Position numbers and translations under genes: made by a program | The notes under the pieces: model-generated | What the model saw: only the letters and a program-made list of their open reading frames with translations | Database searches by the model: none | What the model was told of the DNA's origin: nothing | Assembly (NCBI RefSeq): GCF_000721265.1 | Contig: NZ_JOFZ01000001.1 | Span: 1 to 64,000, forward strand | Direction: 5' to 3' | DNA length: 64,000 nucleotides | Origin: Streptomyces sp. NRRL F-5126 | GTDB taxonomy: Bacteria > Actinomycetota > Actinomycetes > Streptomycetales > Streptomycetaceae | Shown: positions 44,811-53,884 of the stretch, piece after piece | How positions within the stretch are numbered: position 1 is the first letter of the stretch | How the letters are laid out: the number at the start of each line of letters is the position of its first letter

Positions 44811-45668
44811 ATGTCCCAGCACATATCCATGCCCTCGGCCGCGGCCCGGCTCGTCGCCGGCATCGCCGTAGCGGGGTGCCTCGTCCCCGCTCTGAGCGCC
44901 TGCGGCGCGTCGTACCCGGTGATGACACCCAAGGACGCGCGCGACGCGGCCGGGAGCGCCGGCCGCAGCGCGGCCGCCAAGCCGCCGGCGGCCTCCGGGA
45001 GCTCGGCCGCCGAGGCCGCGACCCTCGCGGCCGGCCGCCCCGGCGCCGTGGACTGCCGCAAGGTGAAGTGCGTCGCCCTCAGCTTCGACGCGGGCCCCAG
45101 CAAGTACACGCCCGCCGTCCTCAAGGCGCTGAAGAAGTACCACGCCCACGCCACCTTCATGACGCTCGGCAAGAACCACGTGCTCGTCCACCCGGAGCTG
45201 GTGCGCCAGGAGGCCGCCGCCGGCATGGAGATCGGCAACCACACCTGGACCCACAAGATCCTTACCAAGGTCAAGCCCGCCGAGGCGCGCAAGGAGCTGG
45301 AGCTCAACCAGAAGGCGGTCAAGAAGATCACCGGCACCGCGCCCACCCTGATGCGCCCGCCGCAGGGCCGCACCAATGAGGACGTCACCAAGGTCTGCCG
45401 CGAACTGGGCCTGTCGCAGGTGCTGTGGAGCGTCACCGCGAAGGACTACAAGACCAAGGACTCCGCCGTCATCAAGAAGCGCGTCATCGACCAGACGCGG
45501 CGCGACGGCATCATCCTGCTGCACGACATCTACCCGGGCACCGCGCCCGCCCTCCCGGGGATCCTGGCCGAACTCGACCACCGCGGGTACACCGTCGTCA
45601 CCGTCTCCCAGCTCCTGTGGCCGGCGAAGCCGAAGCCGGGCGAGGTCTACCGCCCCGACAAGCCGTGA
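44811..45668 (+). CDS. Lipoprotein CE4-fold polysaccharide deacetylase, variant metal site
   Basis: About 285 residues. The signal sequence ends in a lipobox, PALSAC, with the Cys as lipidation point, then a flexible Ala/Ser/Gly linker leads to the NodB domain. Motif 2 (IGNHTWTH), motif 3 (LMRPPQG) and the late LLHDIYP are intact, but motif 1 reads LSFDAGPS where CE4 enzymes have FDDGP. The catalytic-base Asp is kept and the metal-ligand Asp is Ala. ATG 44811 gives a 30-residue leader; 44781 and 44829 are alternatives. It may deacetylate peptidoglycan or be a binding protein. Confidence 0.82.
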   Translation: MSQHISMPSAAARLVAGIAVAGCLVPALSACGASYPVMTPKDARDAAGSAGRSAAAKPPAASGSSAAEAATLAAGRPGAVDCRKVKCVALSFDAGPSKYTPAVLKALKKYHAHATFMTLGKNHVLVHPELVRQEAAAGMEIGNHTWTHKILTKVKPAEARKELELNQKAVKKITGTAPTLMRPPQGRTNEDVTKVCRELGLSQVLWSVTAKDYKTKDSAVIKKRVIDQTRRDGIILLHDIYPGTAPALPGILAELDHRGYTVVTVSQLLWPAKPKPGEVYRPDKP

Positions 45669-45688
45669 CGCCGCCCGCGCGGCCGCAC

Positions 45689-45714
45689 GGGGCGGGCACG
45701 CCGCTGCCCGCCCC
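45689..45714 (+). terminator. Hairpin after the deacetylase gene
   Basis: A perfect 10-bp stem (GGGGCGGGCA / TGCCCGCCCC) with a 6-base loop, 20 bases after the deacetylase stop and before the convergent cystathionine beta-synthase gene. It could end both transcripts. Confidence 0.55.
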
Positions 45715-45776
45715 CACCGGGGACGGGCAGTGCGCGCGAGAGTGCCGCACCCCGTGAGAGGGGCGGCGGCCACGCC

Positions 45777-47246
45777 CTACGCGACCGGCGTCACGGCCCC
45801 GGCGCCCGCGACCGCGCCCGCACCCGCGCCGGTGCCGGTGCCGGTGCCGGCCGACAGGTACGCCAGCAGGTCCTGCCTGCTCACCACGCCCGTGGGCTTG
45901 CCCTCGACGAGGACGATCGCCGCGTCCGCGCCGTCCCGGCCCGTGCCGCTCAGCGCTGCCATGAGGTCGGCCACCGGCTCGCCCGAGCCGACCTGCGGCA
46001 GCGGCGGCGACATGTGCGACTCCAGCGCGTCTGTCAGGGTGGCGCGCTTCGCGAACAGCGCGTCGAGCAGCTCTCGCTCCACCACGGAGCCGACGACCTC
46101 GGCGGCCATCACGTCGGGGTGCCCGGCGCCCGGCTTCACGAGGGGCATCTGCGACACGCCGTACTCCCGCAGCACCTCGATGGCCTCGCCGACCGTCTCG
46201 CCCGGGTGCATGTGCAGCAGCGTCGGGATCGCGCCCTCCTTGTGCCGCAGCACGTCGCCGACCGTGGCGCCGCCGCCGTGCTCCAGGAATCCGTAGTCGT
46301 TCATCCATTCGTCGTTGAAGATCTTGCTGAGGTAGCCGCGCCCGCTGTCCGGCAGCAGCACGACCACCACGTCGTCGGGCCCGAGCCCCTCCGCGGCCTT
46401 GAGCGCCGCGACGACCGCCATGCCGCAGGAGCCGCCGACGAGCAGGCCCTCCTCCTTGGCGAGGCGGCGCGTCATCTGGAAGGAGTCCTTGTCGGAGACG
46501 CCGATGATGTCGTCCGTCACCGTGCGGTCGTAGGCCGTCGGCCAGAAGTCCTCCCCGACGCCCTCCACCAGGTACGGGCGCCCCGAGCCGCCCGAGTAGA
46601 CGGACCCCTCGGGGTCGGCTCCGACGATCCGGACAGGACCGCTCGCGCGGTCCGCGCTGATCTCCTTGAGGTAGCGGCCCGTTCCCGAGATGGTGCCGCC
46701 GGTGCCGATGCCCGCCACGAAGTGCGTGATGCGGCCGTCCGTCTGCTCCCACAGCTCGGGCCCGGTCGTCTCGTAGTGCGAGCGCGGGTTGTTCGGGTTG
46801 CTGTACTGGTCGGGCTTCCAGGCGTCGGGCGTCTCACGCACCAGCCGGTCGGAGACGTTGTAGTACGAGTCGGGGTGGTCGGGGTCGACGGCCGTCGGGC
46901 AGACGACGACCTCGGCACCGTACGCACGCAGGACGTTGATCTTGTCCGTGGAGACCTTGTCCGGGCAGACGAAGACGCACTTGTAGCCCTTCTGCTGGGC
47001 CACGATGGCGAGGCCGACGCCGGTGTTGCCGCTCGTCGGCTCCACGATCGTGCCGCCGGGGCGCAGCTCGCCGCTGCGCTCGGCGGCCTCGATCATGCGG
47101 AGTGCGATGCGGTCCTTCACCGAACCGCCGGGGTTGAAGTACTCGACCTTGGCCAGGACCGTCGCCTGGAGGCCCTTGGTCACGCTGCGCAGCCTCACCA
47201 GCGGGGTGTTGCCGACGAGGCTGATCATCGAATCGTGGAATTGCAC
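45777..47246 (-). CDS. cbs: Cystathionine beta-synthase
   Basis: A 489-residue PLP enzyme with two C-terminal CBS domains. ISLVGNTPLVRL opens the catalytic domain, the PLP Lys lies in NPGGSVKDRIAL, with PTSGNTGVGLAI and AGIGTGGTISGTGRYL forming the phosphate-binding loops. The CBS pair (about 335-460) shows ALESHMSPPLPQVGSGEPV and TGVVSRQDLLAYL. No heme-binding N-terminus exists. A Gly/Ala/Thr-rich repetitive tail ends the protein. GTG 47246 has GGAGA seven bases upstream. It makes cystathionine from homocysteine and serine in reverse transsulfuration; an O-acetylserine-type activity is possible. Confidence 0.9.
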   Translation of the reverse strand: MQFHDSMISLVGNTPLVRLRSVTKGLQATVLAKVEYFNPGGSVKDRIALRMIEAAERSGELRPGGTIVEPTSGNTGVGLAIVAQQKGYKCVFVCPDKVSTDKINVLRAYGAEVVVCPTAVDPDHPDSYYNVSDRLVRETPDAWKPDQYSNPNNPRSHYETTGPELWEQTDGRITHFVAGIGTGGTISGTGRYLKEISADRASGPVRIVGADPEGSVYSGGSGRPYLVEGVGEDFWPTAYDRTVTDDIIGVSDKDSFQMTRRLAKEEGLLVGGSCGMAVVAALKAAEGLGPDDVVVVLLPDSGRGYLSKIFNDEWMNDYGFLEHGGGATVGDVLRHKEGAIPTLLHMHPGETVGEAIEVLREYGVSQMPLVKPGAGHPDVMAAEVVGSVVERELLDALFAKRATLTDALESHMSPPLPQVGSGEPVADLMAALSGTGRDGADAAIVLVEGKPTGVVSRQDLLAYLSAGTGTGTGAGAGAVAGAGAVTPVA

Positions 47247-47480
47247 CGTTTGTCTCCGGTTTGTCCGGGGCTGCCATCGGGATCTCCGAGATGGTCCCCG
47301 ACAGCCTAGACACGGCCTGCGTACGGGCGTACGGGCCTTGGACACGGCAGCCTAGGCACGACGGCGGCCGCGTTCAGGCATACAGGTCGGATTTCGACCG
47401 TTGATGTCGTTGACGAGGTGCCGCGCGGCGGGCAGATATGCGGTGTACATGCGTGTGTGCAGGAGGAGGTGGCTCGGACA

Positions 47481-48479
47481 GTGTCGAGAGCGAGGGTGGC
47501 ACGGCGGATCGCGGCGGGCGCGGCTTTCGGAGGCGGAAGCATCGGCCTGCTGGGGGCGGCCGGCATGGGGGTGGTGCTGGCGGAGGTCCAGCTCGCGAAG
47601 CGCCGTGTGGGGGTTCCGGACGCGCCGATCCCGGCGAACGGCAGCGGCTGGTACGGGCTCGCCTTCGGCGAGGCGCAGTCGCTGCGGATCGGCCTCATCG
47701 GGGACTCGCTGGCGGCGGGGCAGGGGGTGCGGCGGGTCGGGCAGACGCCGGGGGCGCTGCTCGCCTCGGGGCTCGCGGCGGTGGCGGAGCGGCCGGTCGA
47801 CCTGGTGAACGTGGCGCTCCCGGGAGCGCGCTCCAACGACCTGGACCGGCAGGTGACGCTGATGCTGTCGGACCCGTCGCGGCTGCCTGACGTCTGCGTG
47901 GTCATGATCGGCGCCAACGATGTCACGCACCGCATGCAGCCGACGCAGTCGGTGCGCTACCTGTCCGCGGCGGTGCGGCGGCTGCGGACGGCGGGGGCGG
48001 AGGTGGTGGTCGCCACGTGCCCTGATCTCGGCACGGTCGAGCCCGTGTACCAGCCGCTGCGCTGGCTCGCGCGGCGCACGAGCCGCCAGCTCGCGGCGGC
48101 GCAGACGATCGTCACGGTCGAGCAGGGCGGCCGCACGGTGTCGCTCGGCGACCTGCTCGGCCCCGAGTTCGAGGCGCACCCGAGCGAGATGTTCGGGCCC
48201 GACCACTATCACCCGTCCGTGGACGGTTACGCGACGGCGGCGATGGCCGTGCTGCCCACGGTCTGCGCGTCGCTCGACCTGTGGCCGGAGACGGACAGGC
48301 TCGACGTGCTGCGCGACGAGAACATGCTGCCGGTCGCCAAGGCGGCGTCGGAGGCGGCGTCCCGCGGCGGCACGGAGGTCACGGGCGCGCGTGCGCCGTG
48401 GGCACTGCTCAAGCACCGGCGCAGGCGTCACCTCCCGGCCCAGGAGCCGGCCCCGAGCGAGGCGCGCCAGGAGTCCTGA
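47481..48479 (+). CDS. SGNH/GDSL hydrolase with N-terminal anchor
   Basis: About 332 residues. A short basic N-terminus and a hydrophobic stretch (about 11-33) suggest membrane attachment or export. The catalytic domain has block I as IGLIGDSLAAGQGV with the nucleophile Ser, block III as VVMIGANDVTHR, and block V as FGPDHYHPSVDGY with the Asp-His pair. The C-terminal 60 residues are basic and disordered. The start is uncertain among GTGs at 47469 and 47481. It is an esterase or lipase of unknown substrate, divergent from the cystathionine synthase. Confidence 0.82.
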   Translation: MSRARVARRIAAGAAFGGGSIGLLGAAGMGVVLAEVQLAKRRVGVPDAPIPANGSGWYGLAFGEAQSLRIGLIGDSLAAGQGVRRVGQTPGALLASGLAAVAERPVDLVNVALPGARSNDLDRQVTLMLSDPSRLPDVCVVMIGANDVTHRMQPTQSVRYLSAAVRRLRTAGAEVVVATCPDLGTVEPVYQPLRWLARRTSRQLAAAQTIVTVEQGGRTVSLGDLLGPEFEAHPSEMFGPDHYHPSVDGYATAAMAVLPTVCASLDLWPETDRLDVLRDENMLPVAKAASEAASRGGTEVTGARAPWALLKHRRRRHLPAQEPAPSEARQES

Positions 48480-48818
48480 CGGGGCCGGACGCCCTGGCCG
48501 GGCGGGCCCCCTGGCCGGGCGAGGGCTACCGACCCGGCCTGCACCGTCCCCCCACGCCGCCCCGGTCGCCCGCCCTGCCGACCCGCCGTCGAGGCGGCGC
48601 ACGCGAGAGCCGCGTCCGGGTGCCGCGTCCGGGGTGGACCGGGGTGGCCCGGGGTGGCCCATCTCACCCCGGGCACATCCGCGTCGCGGTTTCGGGACCC
48701 GACCCGTCGGGGAACTACCATCCCAGTCGCCTGAGCAACCGCTTAGGGTGGGTGGACGAGAGCGGACGAGAAGAGCCGCCCGCCACATCCCGACTCACCC
48801 CGCCCCAGGAGCGTTCTG
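48480..48818. other. 339-bp gap between SGNH hydrolase and thiolase
   Basis: No gene is seen. It holds two copies of CCCTGGCCGGGCG near 48491 and 48509 and three tandem copies of a 10-base unit GGGGTGG(A/C)CC at 48631-48660. The thiolase ribosome site (AGGA) is at the right end and its promoter should lie in the last 150 bases. The tandem units are probably simple-sequence expansion. Confidence 0.5.
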
Positions 48819-50039
48819 ATGCCAGAAGCCGTGATCGTCTCAGCAGCCCGCTCCCCCATCGGGCGGGCCTTCAAGGGTTCGCTCAAGGAGCTGCGGCCCG
48901 ACGACCTGACCGCCACCATCATCAAGACGGCGCTCGACAAGGTCCCGGCGCTCGACCCCGGCGACGTCGAGGACCTGATGCTCGGCTGCGGTCTCCCCGG
49001 CGGCGAGCAGGGCCACAACCTGGCCCGCATCGTGGCCGTGCAGATGGGCATGGACCACCTGCCCGGCTGCACGATCACGCGGTACTGCTCATCCTCGCTG
49101 CAGACCTCGCGGATGGCGCTGCACGCCATCAAGGCGGGCGAGGGCGACGTCTTCATCTCGGCGGGCGTCGAGATGGTCTCCCGTTCCGTGAAGGGCACGA
49201 GCGACGGAATGCCCGACACGCACAACCCCCTCTTCGCGAGCGCGGAGGCCCGCACGGCGGAGGTCGCGCAGTCCACGGGTGCGGACTGGCACGACCCCCG
49301 GCAGGACGGGCTCTTCCCCGACCCCTACATCGCCATGGGTCAGACCGCGGAGAACCTGGCGCGGCTGAAGGGCATCTCCCGCGAGGAGATGGACGAGTTC
49401 GGCGTGCGCTCGCAGAACCTCGCGGAGGAGGCCATCAAGAACGGCTTCTGGGAGCGGGAGATCACCCCGGTCACGCTGCCGGACGGTACGGTCGTCGCCA
49501 AGGACGACGGCCCGCGCGCGGGCGTCACGATGGAAGGCGTCGCGGGCCTCAAGCCGGTCTTCCGCCCGGACGGCCGGGTCACGGCGGGCAACTGCTGCCC
49601 GCTCAACGACGGCGCGGCCGCGCTCGTGATCATGTCGGACACGAAGGCGCGCGAACTGGGTCTGACGCCGCTTGCCCGCATCGTCTCCACGGGCGTGACA
49701 GCGCTCTCCCCCGAGATCATGGGCTACGGCCCGGTCGAGGCGTCCAAGCAGGCGCTGAAGCGGGCCGGGATGACGATGGCGGACATCGACCTCGTCGAGA
49801 TCAACGAGGCGTTCGCGGCGCAGGTCATCCCGTCCTACCGCGACCTGGGCATCCCGCTGGAGAAGCTGAACGTGAACGGCGGCGCGATCGCCGTGGGGCA
49901 CCCGTTCGGCATGACGGGAGCGCGCATCACGGGCACCCTCATCAACAGCCTGCAGTTCCACGACAAGCAGTTCGGACTCGAGACGATGTGCGTGGGGGGC
50001 GGGCAGGGCATGGCCATGGTGCTGGAGCGGCTGAGCTGA
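48819..50039 (+). CDS. Acetyl-CoA acetyltransferase (thiolase)
   Basis: A 406-residue thiolase. The acyl-accepting Cys lies in [12 protein letters not shown], the His of the oxyanion/active site in [14 protein letters not shown] and the second catalytic Cys in [14 protein letters not shown]; all are at the usual spacing. It can condense two acetyl-CoA or degrade beta-ketoacyl-CoA; the IAVGHPFG form is frequent in the fatty-acid-oxidation FadA-like group. AGGA lies upstream of ATG 48819. It is monocistronic, followed by a repeat tract and a hairpin. Confidence 0.93.
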   Translation: MPEAVIVSAARSPIGRAFKGSLKELRPDDLTATIIKTALDKVPALDPGDVEDLMLGCGLPGGEQGHNLARIVAVQMGMDHLPGCTITRYCSSSLQTSRMALHAIKAGEGDVFISAGVEMVSRSVKGTSDGMPDTHNPLFASAEARTAEVAQSTGADWHDPRQDGLFPDPYIAMGQTAENLARLKGISREEMDEFGVRSQNLAEEAIKNGFWEREITPVTLPDGTVVAKDDGPRAGVTMEGVAGLKPVFRPDGRVTAGNCCPLNDGAAALVIMSDTKARELGLTPLARIVSTGVTALSPEIMGYGPVEASKQALKRAGMTMADIDLVEINEAFAAQVIPSYRDLGIPLEKLNVNGGAIAVGHPFGMTGARITGTLINSLQFHDKQFGLETMCVGGGQGMAMVLERLS

Positions 50040-50040
50040 G

Positions 50041-50213
50041 CTGAGCTGCAGCGGAGGGTAGGGGTTCGTCCGAGGAACGAGGACGGGCACCTGCCCGCAG
50101 CGGAGGCGAAGCTCAGCGCGACCGACAACACGAGCGGCTGAGCTGAGCCGCAGCGGAGGGTAGGGGTCGCCTGAGGTACGAAGGCGGCACCTGCCCGCAG
50201 CGGAGGGTAGGGG
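50041..50213. repeat. Direct-repeat tract GCAGCGGAGGGTAGGGG
   Basis: Three exact 17-base copies lie at 50048-50064, 50150-50166 and 50197-50213, and a shorter copy at 50097-50106. A longer unit starting CACCTGCCCGCAGCGGAGG is repeated at 50088 and 50188. The tract fills the space between the thiolase stop and a strong hairpin, as a decayed tandem duplication of about 100 bp would. Confidence 0.7.
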
Positions 50214-50243
50214 GGTGTCGGGGCGAGGCGCCCCGACACCCCC
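50211..50243. terminator. 14-bp perfect bidirectional hairpin
   Basis: GGGGGTGTCGGGGC (50211-50224) and its exact complement (50230-50243) around a 5-base loop, placed between the converging thiolase and hypothetical-protein genes; the minus-strand stop is only seven bases away. A strong terminator for both. Confidence 0.75.
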
Positions 50244-50249
50244 GACGCC

Positions 50250-51839
50250 TCAGCCCGACGAGAGCTGGTTCTCGATCTCTGTCTGCCACTTCACGGTCTG
50301 CGCCGGATCGTTCAGGGACTTCGCCCACTCGTCCGCCGTCATCCGCATCTTCTCGGGGCCTGCCTTCAGGACGACCAGCAGTTCCCTGGCCGAGGCGCGC
50401 AGCTCCGGCGAGGTGCCCTTGCCTGCCGGGACGTCCGGCCCTGCGGCGAGGCCGTAGAGGGTGCGCGCCATGGCCTGGCGCTCGCCGTGCTTGGCCTTCT
50501 TCCAGAACTTCAGCGCCTCCTTGAGGGCCCCCCGCTGCGAGGCGGGCGCGGCGGGCGCCTCGCCGCCCTCCTCCGCCGGCGGGGCCCAGCGCTCGGGGTG
50601 GCGGGCACCCTCGTAGCGCTTCTTGCCGGCGCGTCCGGCCTTGTACGCGGTGACGGAGAGCAGCAGCCCCGCCGCCGTCGCGGCGAGTGCCCAGCCGACC
50701 GGGTTGCTCGCCAGCGTCCCCGTGGCGGCCGCGGCGATCGTCACGCCGGCGCCCGCCGACCTCGCGCCGTCGCCCAGCGCGCCGACCCCCAGCTTCATGA
50801 CCTTGTTGCGCTGCTTGCCAAGGGCGTAGTTCTTGCTGGTGTTGAGCGTGTTGGTGTCCTGCGCGTTCTTGAGGCCCTCCGCGGCCTTGCTGATCCCCTC
50901 GATGGCTTCGCCGGCCCGGCCGATGGCGGCGTCGAGCCGCTGCGCGAAGGCTCCCACCTCCCCCTCGTCGTACGAGCGTTGCAGCGCGAGGTAGGCATCG
51001 CCGAGTGCCCGGTGGCCCGCCAGCTCCGCCTCGCGGAGCTCGGCGAGCTCCTCGTCGGCGACCGGCGCCCCCACGTCGACCTTCTGGATGGCCCGGTACT
51101 TGCGTGTGGTCAGCCCGGCCCGCCGCGTGGCGCGCACGCTCTTGACGCCGGCCACGGTGCCGAGCACTCCGCCGCCGGCCTCCGCGGTGCTCGCCGCCGC
51201 GACGACGTCCGAGTGCAGAAAGTTCTTCGCGGCGGACAGGTTGTCGGAGACGAACGTCGTCATGGACTGGACGGCGTCGAGCGCCTTGGAGGGGTATTTC
51301 TTGCGCGCGGCGTGGGACGCGGGACCCGACGGGTTCTCCTTGGACTCCTTGTACGCCTTGCGCGCGTCGAGGACGCCGTTGACCGCGGTGACGCCGTCGG
51401 TGACGGCCATCTCGCCCGCGGCGGCGCCCGAGGCCTCGTGCACGTGGTTGCCGAGCGCCGCGTCGGAGGTCTTGGCGGCCCCCGAGGCCAGCCCGGCGTC
51501 GATGGGGTTCATGCCGCGCAGAACGAAGGTGTCGAGGCGGTCGAGCTGCTTGTTGGCCTTCTCGAGCGCGTCGGCGATGCGGTCGCGGATGTTCAGCCCG
51601 CTGCGGGACTTCTTCGCCTTGCCCTCGGCCGCCTTGCCGTCCGCTTCGAGGCGCTGCACGACGACGGACGCGGCGCGGTTGCCGGCGAGCGCCTGGATCG
51701 TCCCCATCGCGGGTCCGACGCCGCCCGCGTGCGGCACTCCCCTGAGGGTGCCCGGGCCCGGGCCGGGGCCCGTGCGTCGCGGCCGTGAAGCCGCCGGTCT
51801 CCGCGTGCGGGCCTCGAAGGCCGGTACACCCACCGCCAT
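50250..51839 (-). CDS. Large protein with eCIS-effector-like N-terminus, function unknown
   Basis: A 529-residue protein. Near residue 50 it reads [17 protein letters not shown], the short GNxA...QR segment often found near the N-terminus of actinobacterial proteins carried by contractile-injection systems or other toxins. The centre is helical and Ala-rich ([20 protein letters not shown]), and a glycine-rich hydrophobic part (about residues 400-435) could insert in a membrane. The C-terminal 100 residues are charged and helical. Neither toxin nor enzyme motif is evident. ATG 51839 is chosen; its ribosome site is poor. No injection-system genes are nearby. Confidence 0.6.
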   Translation of the reverse strand: MAVGVPAFEARTRRPAASRPRRTGPGPGPGTLRGVPHAGGVGPAMGTIQALAGNRAASVVVQRLEADGKAAEGKAKKSRSGLNIRDRIADALEKANKQLDRLDTFVLRGMNPIDAGLASGAAKTSDAALGNHVHEASGAAAGEMAVTDGVTAVNGVLDARKAYKESKENPSGPASHAARKKYPSKALDAVQSMTTFVSDNLSAAKNFLHSDVVAAASTAEAGGGVLGTVAGVKSVRATRRAGLTTRKYRAIQKVDVGAPVADEELAELREAELAGHRALGDAYLALQRSYDEGEVGAFAQRLDAAIGRAGEAIEGISKAAEGLKNAQDTNTLNTSKNYALGKQRNKVMKLGVGALGDGARSAGAGVTIAAAATGTLASNPVGWALAATAAGLLLSVTAYKAGRAGKKRYEGARHPERWAPPAEEGGEAPAAPASQRGALKEALKFWKKAKHGERQAMARTLYGLAAGPDVPAGKGTSPELRASARELLVVLKAGPEKMRMTADEWAKSLNDPAQTVKWQTEIENQLSSG

Positions 51840-52125
51840 CCCCCCGTCTTCACTTCGTCTGTCCGTAGTATTGACTACCCGTGATCGTGAGACAACGTTT
51901 TCCGGATGTTCGGATCGGCGTGGACCCGGCCGTGACGGAAACGTCCCCCGGATTGTGACCAAGTCCGAGGAGCTCTTCTTCTTCCCAGGTCAGAGCGTTC
52001 CCGGCCGCCGCCGGTGGGTCCAAAGACCCGCCCATTTCGTGACGTAATGCACTGACGGCCGCCACGCCCGCACGACAAGCTGAGATAGGAAGACCGGGGG
52101 AATCCGATGAGTTTGGGAGTAGTGA

Positions 52126-53253
52126 GTGAGCGCCATGTCTCTTGCCTTGCTGCTGACCACGGCCACCGCCACCGCCGTGGGTGCGGCCGCGCTGCACGCG
52201 GCCCACGGCCTGCGGAAGCAGGTCACCGCGTTGCGCGGCGACCTGGCCGAGGCGAACGGCCGCGGGCTCGGCGCCTGCGTGCCGCAGGCCAGGGGCAGCG
52301 CGAACGCGGCCGTCACGCCCGACGCGGCGGAGGCGATACGCACCGCGGTGGCCGAGGCCCTCGCCGACGAGCGCGAGCGTGAGCTCGCGGAGGCCCGCGC
52401 CTTCTGGGCGGCCCAGGACGCCCGCGACGCGGCCGACGCCCCGACGGCGTTCGGGAGCCTGAACGGCGCGGGAGTGGACCCGTCCATCGAGGACGTGGCC
52501 TTCTACATGCCGCGCCAGGCCGACTTCTCCGGCCTTGAGGCCCTCGACCACGACCTCCCCGGACTCTCGGGCCTGCCCGGCCTGCCCGGCCTGTCCGGCC
52601 TCCCGGGCGGCACCGGTGCCATGAACGGCGCCGCGCCCGAGCCCTACGAGCCGGTCGCGTACGACCAGGTCGCCTTCGACCACGTCGCCGACGCGTTCGA
52701 CGACTTCGCCGGCCCCCTTCCGTCCGCGAACCCGGACGCCGCCCAGGACGCCGCGATCGGGGCGGACGGCATGGGTGGCCTGGACAGCCTGGACGGCGAT
52801 GGCGCCGCAACGGCGTCCGCGGGGTCCACGGAGTACCCGGCGGACTCGCCCGAGCTGGCAGCGGCCCGCCGCAGGCACCCGTCCCACCCCGACTTCGTGC
52901 CGGGCCGTACACCCGTCGTCACGGACCACGAGCGCACGGTCGCCAGGCTCGGGAAGCTGGCGGAGTCCCGTACCGCGCTGTCGGACGTGCGTCCCGGACC
53001 GCTGGGCACACTGGACGTGTACATGTTCACCGACGGCACCACCCTCTGCATGACGCCCGGGCACCGGGAGACGGCGGAGCGCCTCGCGCGCGCCCTGCGC
53101 GAGGGTGCGGCGCCGTTCCTCCTCGGCGGGTCGGGCGTCGCGGGCGCGTACAGCCTGACGTTCTCCTGCGGCAGCGGCGAGGACGGCGTCGACGGCGCGG
53201 CCGCCGACGACCACGTCTACATCCTCGCGGACCGCGTCATCGCCTCGCTCTAG
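52126..53253 (+). CDS. Protein of unknown function with N-terminal hydrophobic helix
   Basis: A 375-residue protein. Residues 4-24 form a hydrophobic helix that may be an anchor, followed by an Ala/Glu-rich helical part, then a low-complexity segment of alternating Leu-Pro-Gly and Leu-Ser-Gly near residues 145-163. The C-terminal third appears globular (GPLGTLDVYMFTDGTTLCMT; DDHVYILADRVIASL). No family is recognised. GTG 52126 has GGGAG six bases upstream; ATG 52135 is an alternative. It is divergent from the eCIS-like gene across 286 bp, and might act with it, which is only a guess. Confidence 0.6.
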   Translation: MSAMSLALLLTTATATAVGAAALHAAHGLRKQVTALRGDLAEANGRGLGACVPQARGSANAAVTPDAAEAIRTAVAEALADERERELAEARAFWAAQDARDAADAPTAFGSLNGAGVDPSIEDVAFYMPRQADFSGLEALDHDLPGLSGLPGLPGLSGLPGGTGAMNGAAPEPYEPVAYDQVAFDHVADAFDDFAGPLPSANPDAAQDAAIGADGMGGLDSLDGDGAATASAGSTEYPADSPELAAARRRHPSHPDFVPGRTPVVTDHERTVARLGKLAESRTALSDVRPGPLGTLDVYMFTDGTTLCMTPGHRETAERLARALREGAAPFLLGGSGVAGAYSLTFSCGSGEDGVDGAAADDHVYILADRVIASL

Positions 53254-53314
53254 GCGCGGAGCGTCCCGGCCGGGCGCCGAGCATTCCAGCGCGCCGGCCA
53301 CATCACGAAACACC

Positions 53315-53340
53315 AGGCGGGCCCCCGTGGAGGCCCGCCT
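53315..53340. terminator. Hairpin between converging genes
   Basis: A 9-bp perfect stem (AGGCGGGCC / GGCCCGCCT) with an 8-base loop, lying between the plus-strand gene ending at 53253 and the last gene of the minus-strand aconitase-like operon ending at 53387. Confidence 0.6.
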
Positions 53341-53386
53341 CGCCGTTTCCGGCTCCGCGCGGGGCGTGCCCGCTACCGCGTGTCCG

Positions 53387-53884
53387 CTACCTGAACAGTT
53401 CGGGCCTGTTCGCCGCCAGGGCGATCAGGCCGCCCGCGTCCAGCATCTCCACCAGGAACGGGTCGGCCGGCTCGCCGCTCAGCGACTCGCCCGTGGCGGC
53501 GTTGGTGACGACGCCCGCCGCGAGGTCCACCCGGAGGGTGTCGCCCCCGTTCGCCAGCGCGGTGACGCCCCTGACCTCGATCGCCGGCAGCCCCACCTCG
53601 AAGCAGTTGCGGTAGAACGTCCGCGCGAAGGTCTCCGCCACCACGCAGCCGATGCCCGTGGCCTTCAGGGCCTTCGTGGCGATGGCGCGGCCCGAGGACT
53701 GGCCGAAGTGCCGGCCCGCCACCACGATGTCGCCCGGCGCGACGCGCAGCGGGAAGTCCGGGTCCAGGTCCTCCAGTACGTGCCTGGCCATCACGTCCAT
53801 CGGCTCGAAGACGTACTGCGACTTCACGAGCCGGTCCGTGGGGATGTTGTCGCCGAACTTCCAGCAGCGGCCCTCGAAGTTCAT
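53387..53884 (-). CDS. LeuD-like small subunit, partner of the cysteine-less LeuC-like protein
   Basis: A 165-residue aconitase swivel domain. CWKFGDNIPTDRLV (about residues 7-20) matches the fGdNInTD start of LeuD-type subunits, APGDIVVAGRHFGQSSGRA contains the GxNFGxGSSR block in altered form (His for Asn, Gln for Cys or Gly), and ETFARTFYRNCFEVGLPAIE is the second block. It is the last gene of the long operon and overlaps the LeuC-like gene (ATGA). The changes parallel those in its partner, which suggests co-evolution of an altered active site rather than decay. Confidence 0.83.
   Translation of the reverse strand: MNFEGRCWKFGDNIPTDRLVKSQYVFEPMDVMARHVLEDLDPDFPLRVAPGDIVVAGRHFGQSSGRAIATKALKATGIGCVVAETFARTFYRNCFEVGLPAIEVRGVTALANGGDTLRVDLAAGVVTNAATGESLSGEPADPFLVEMLDAGGLIALAANRPELFR

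Noticed and set aside
50041..50213. CRISPR array
   Set aside because: Repeats are few, GC-rich, irregularly spaced and overlap each other; no cas genes.
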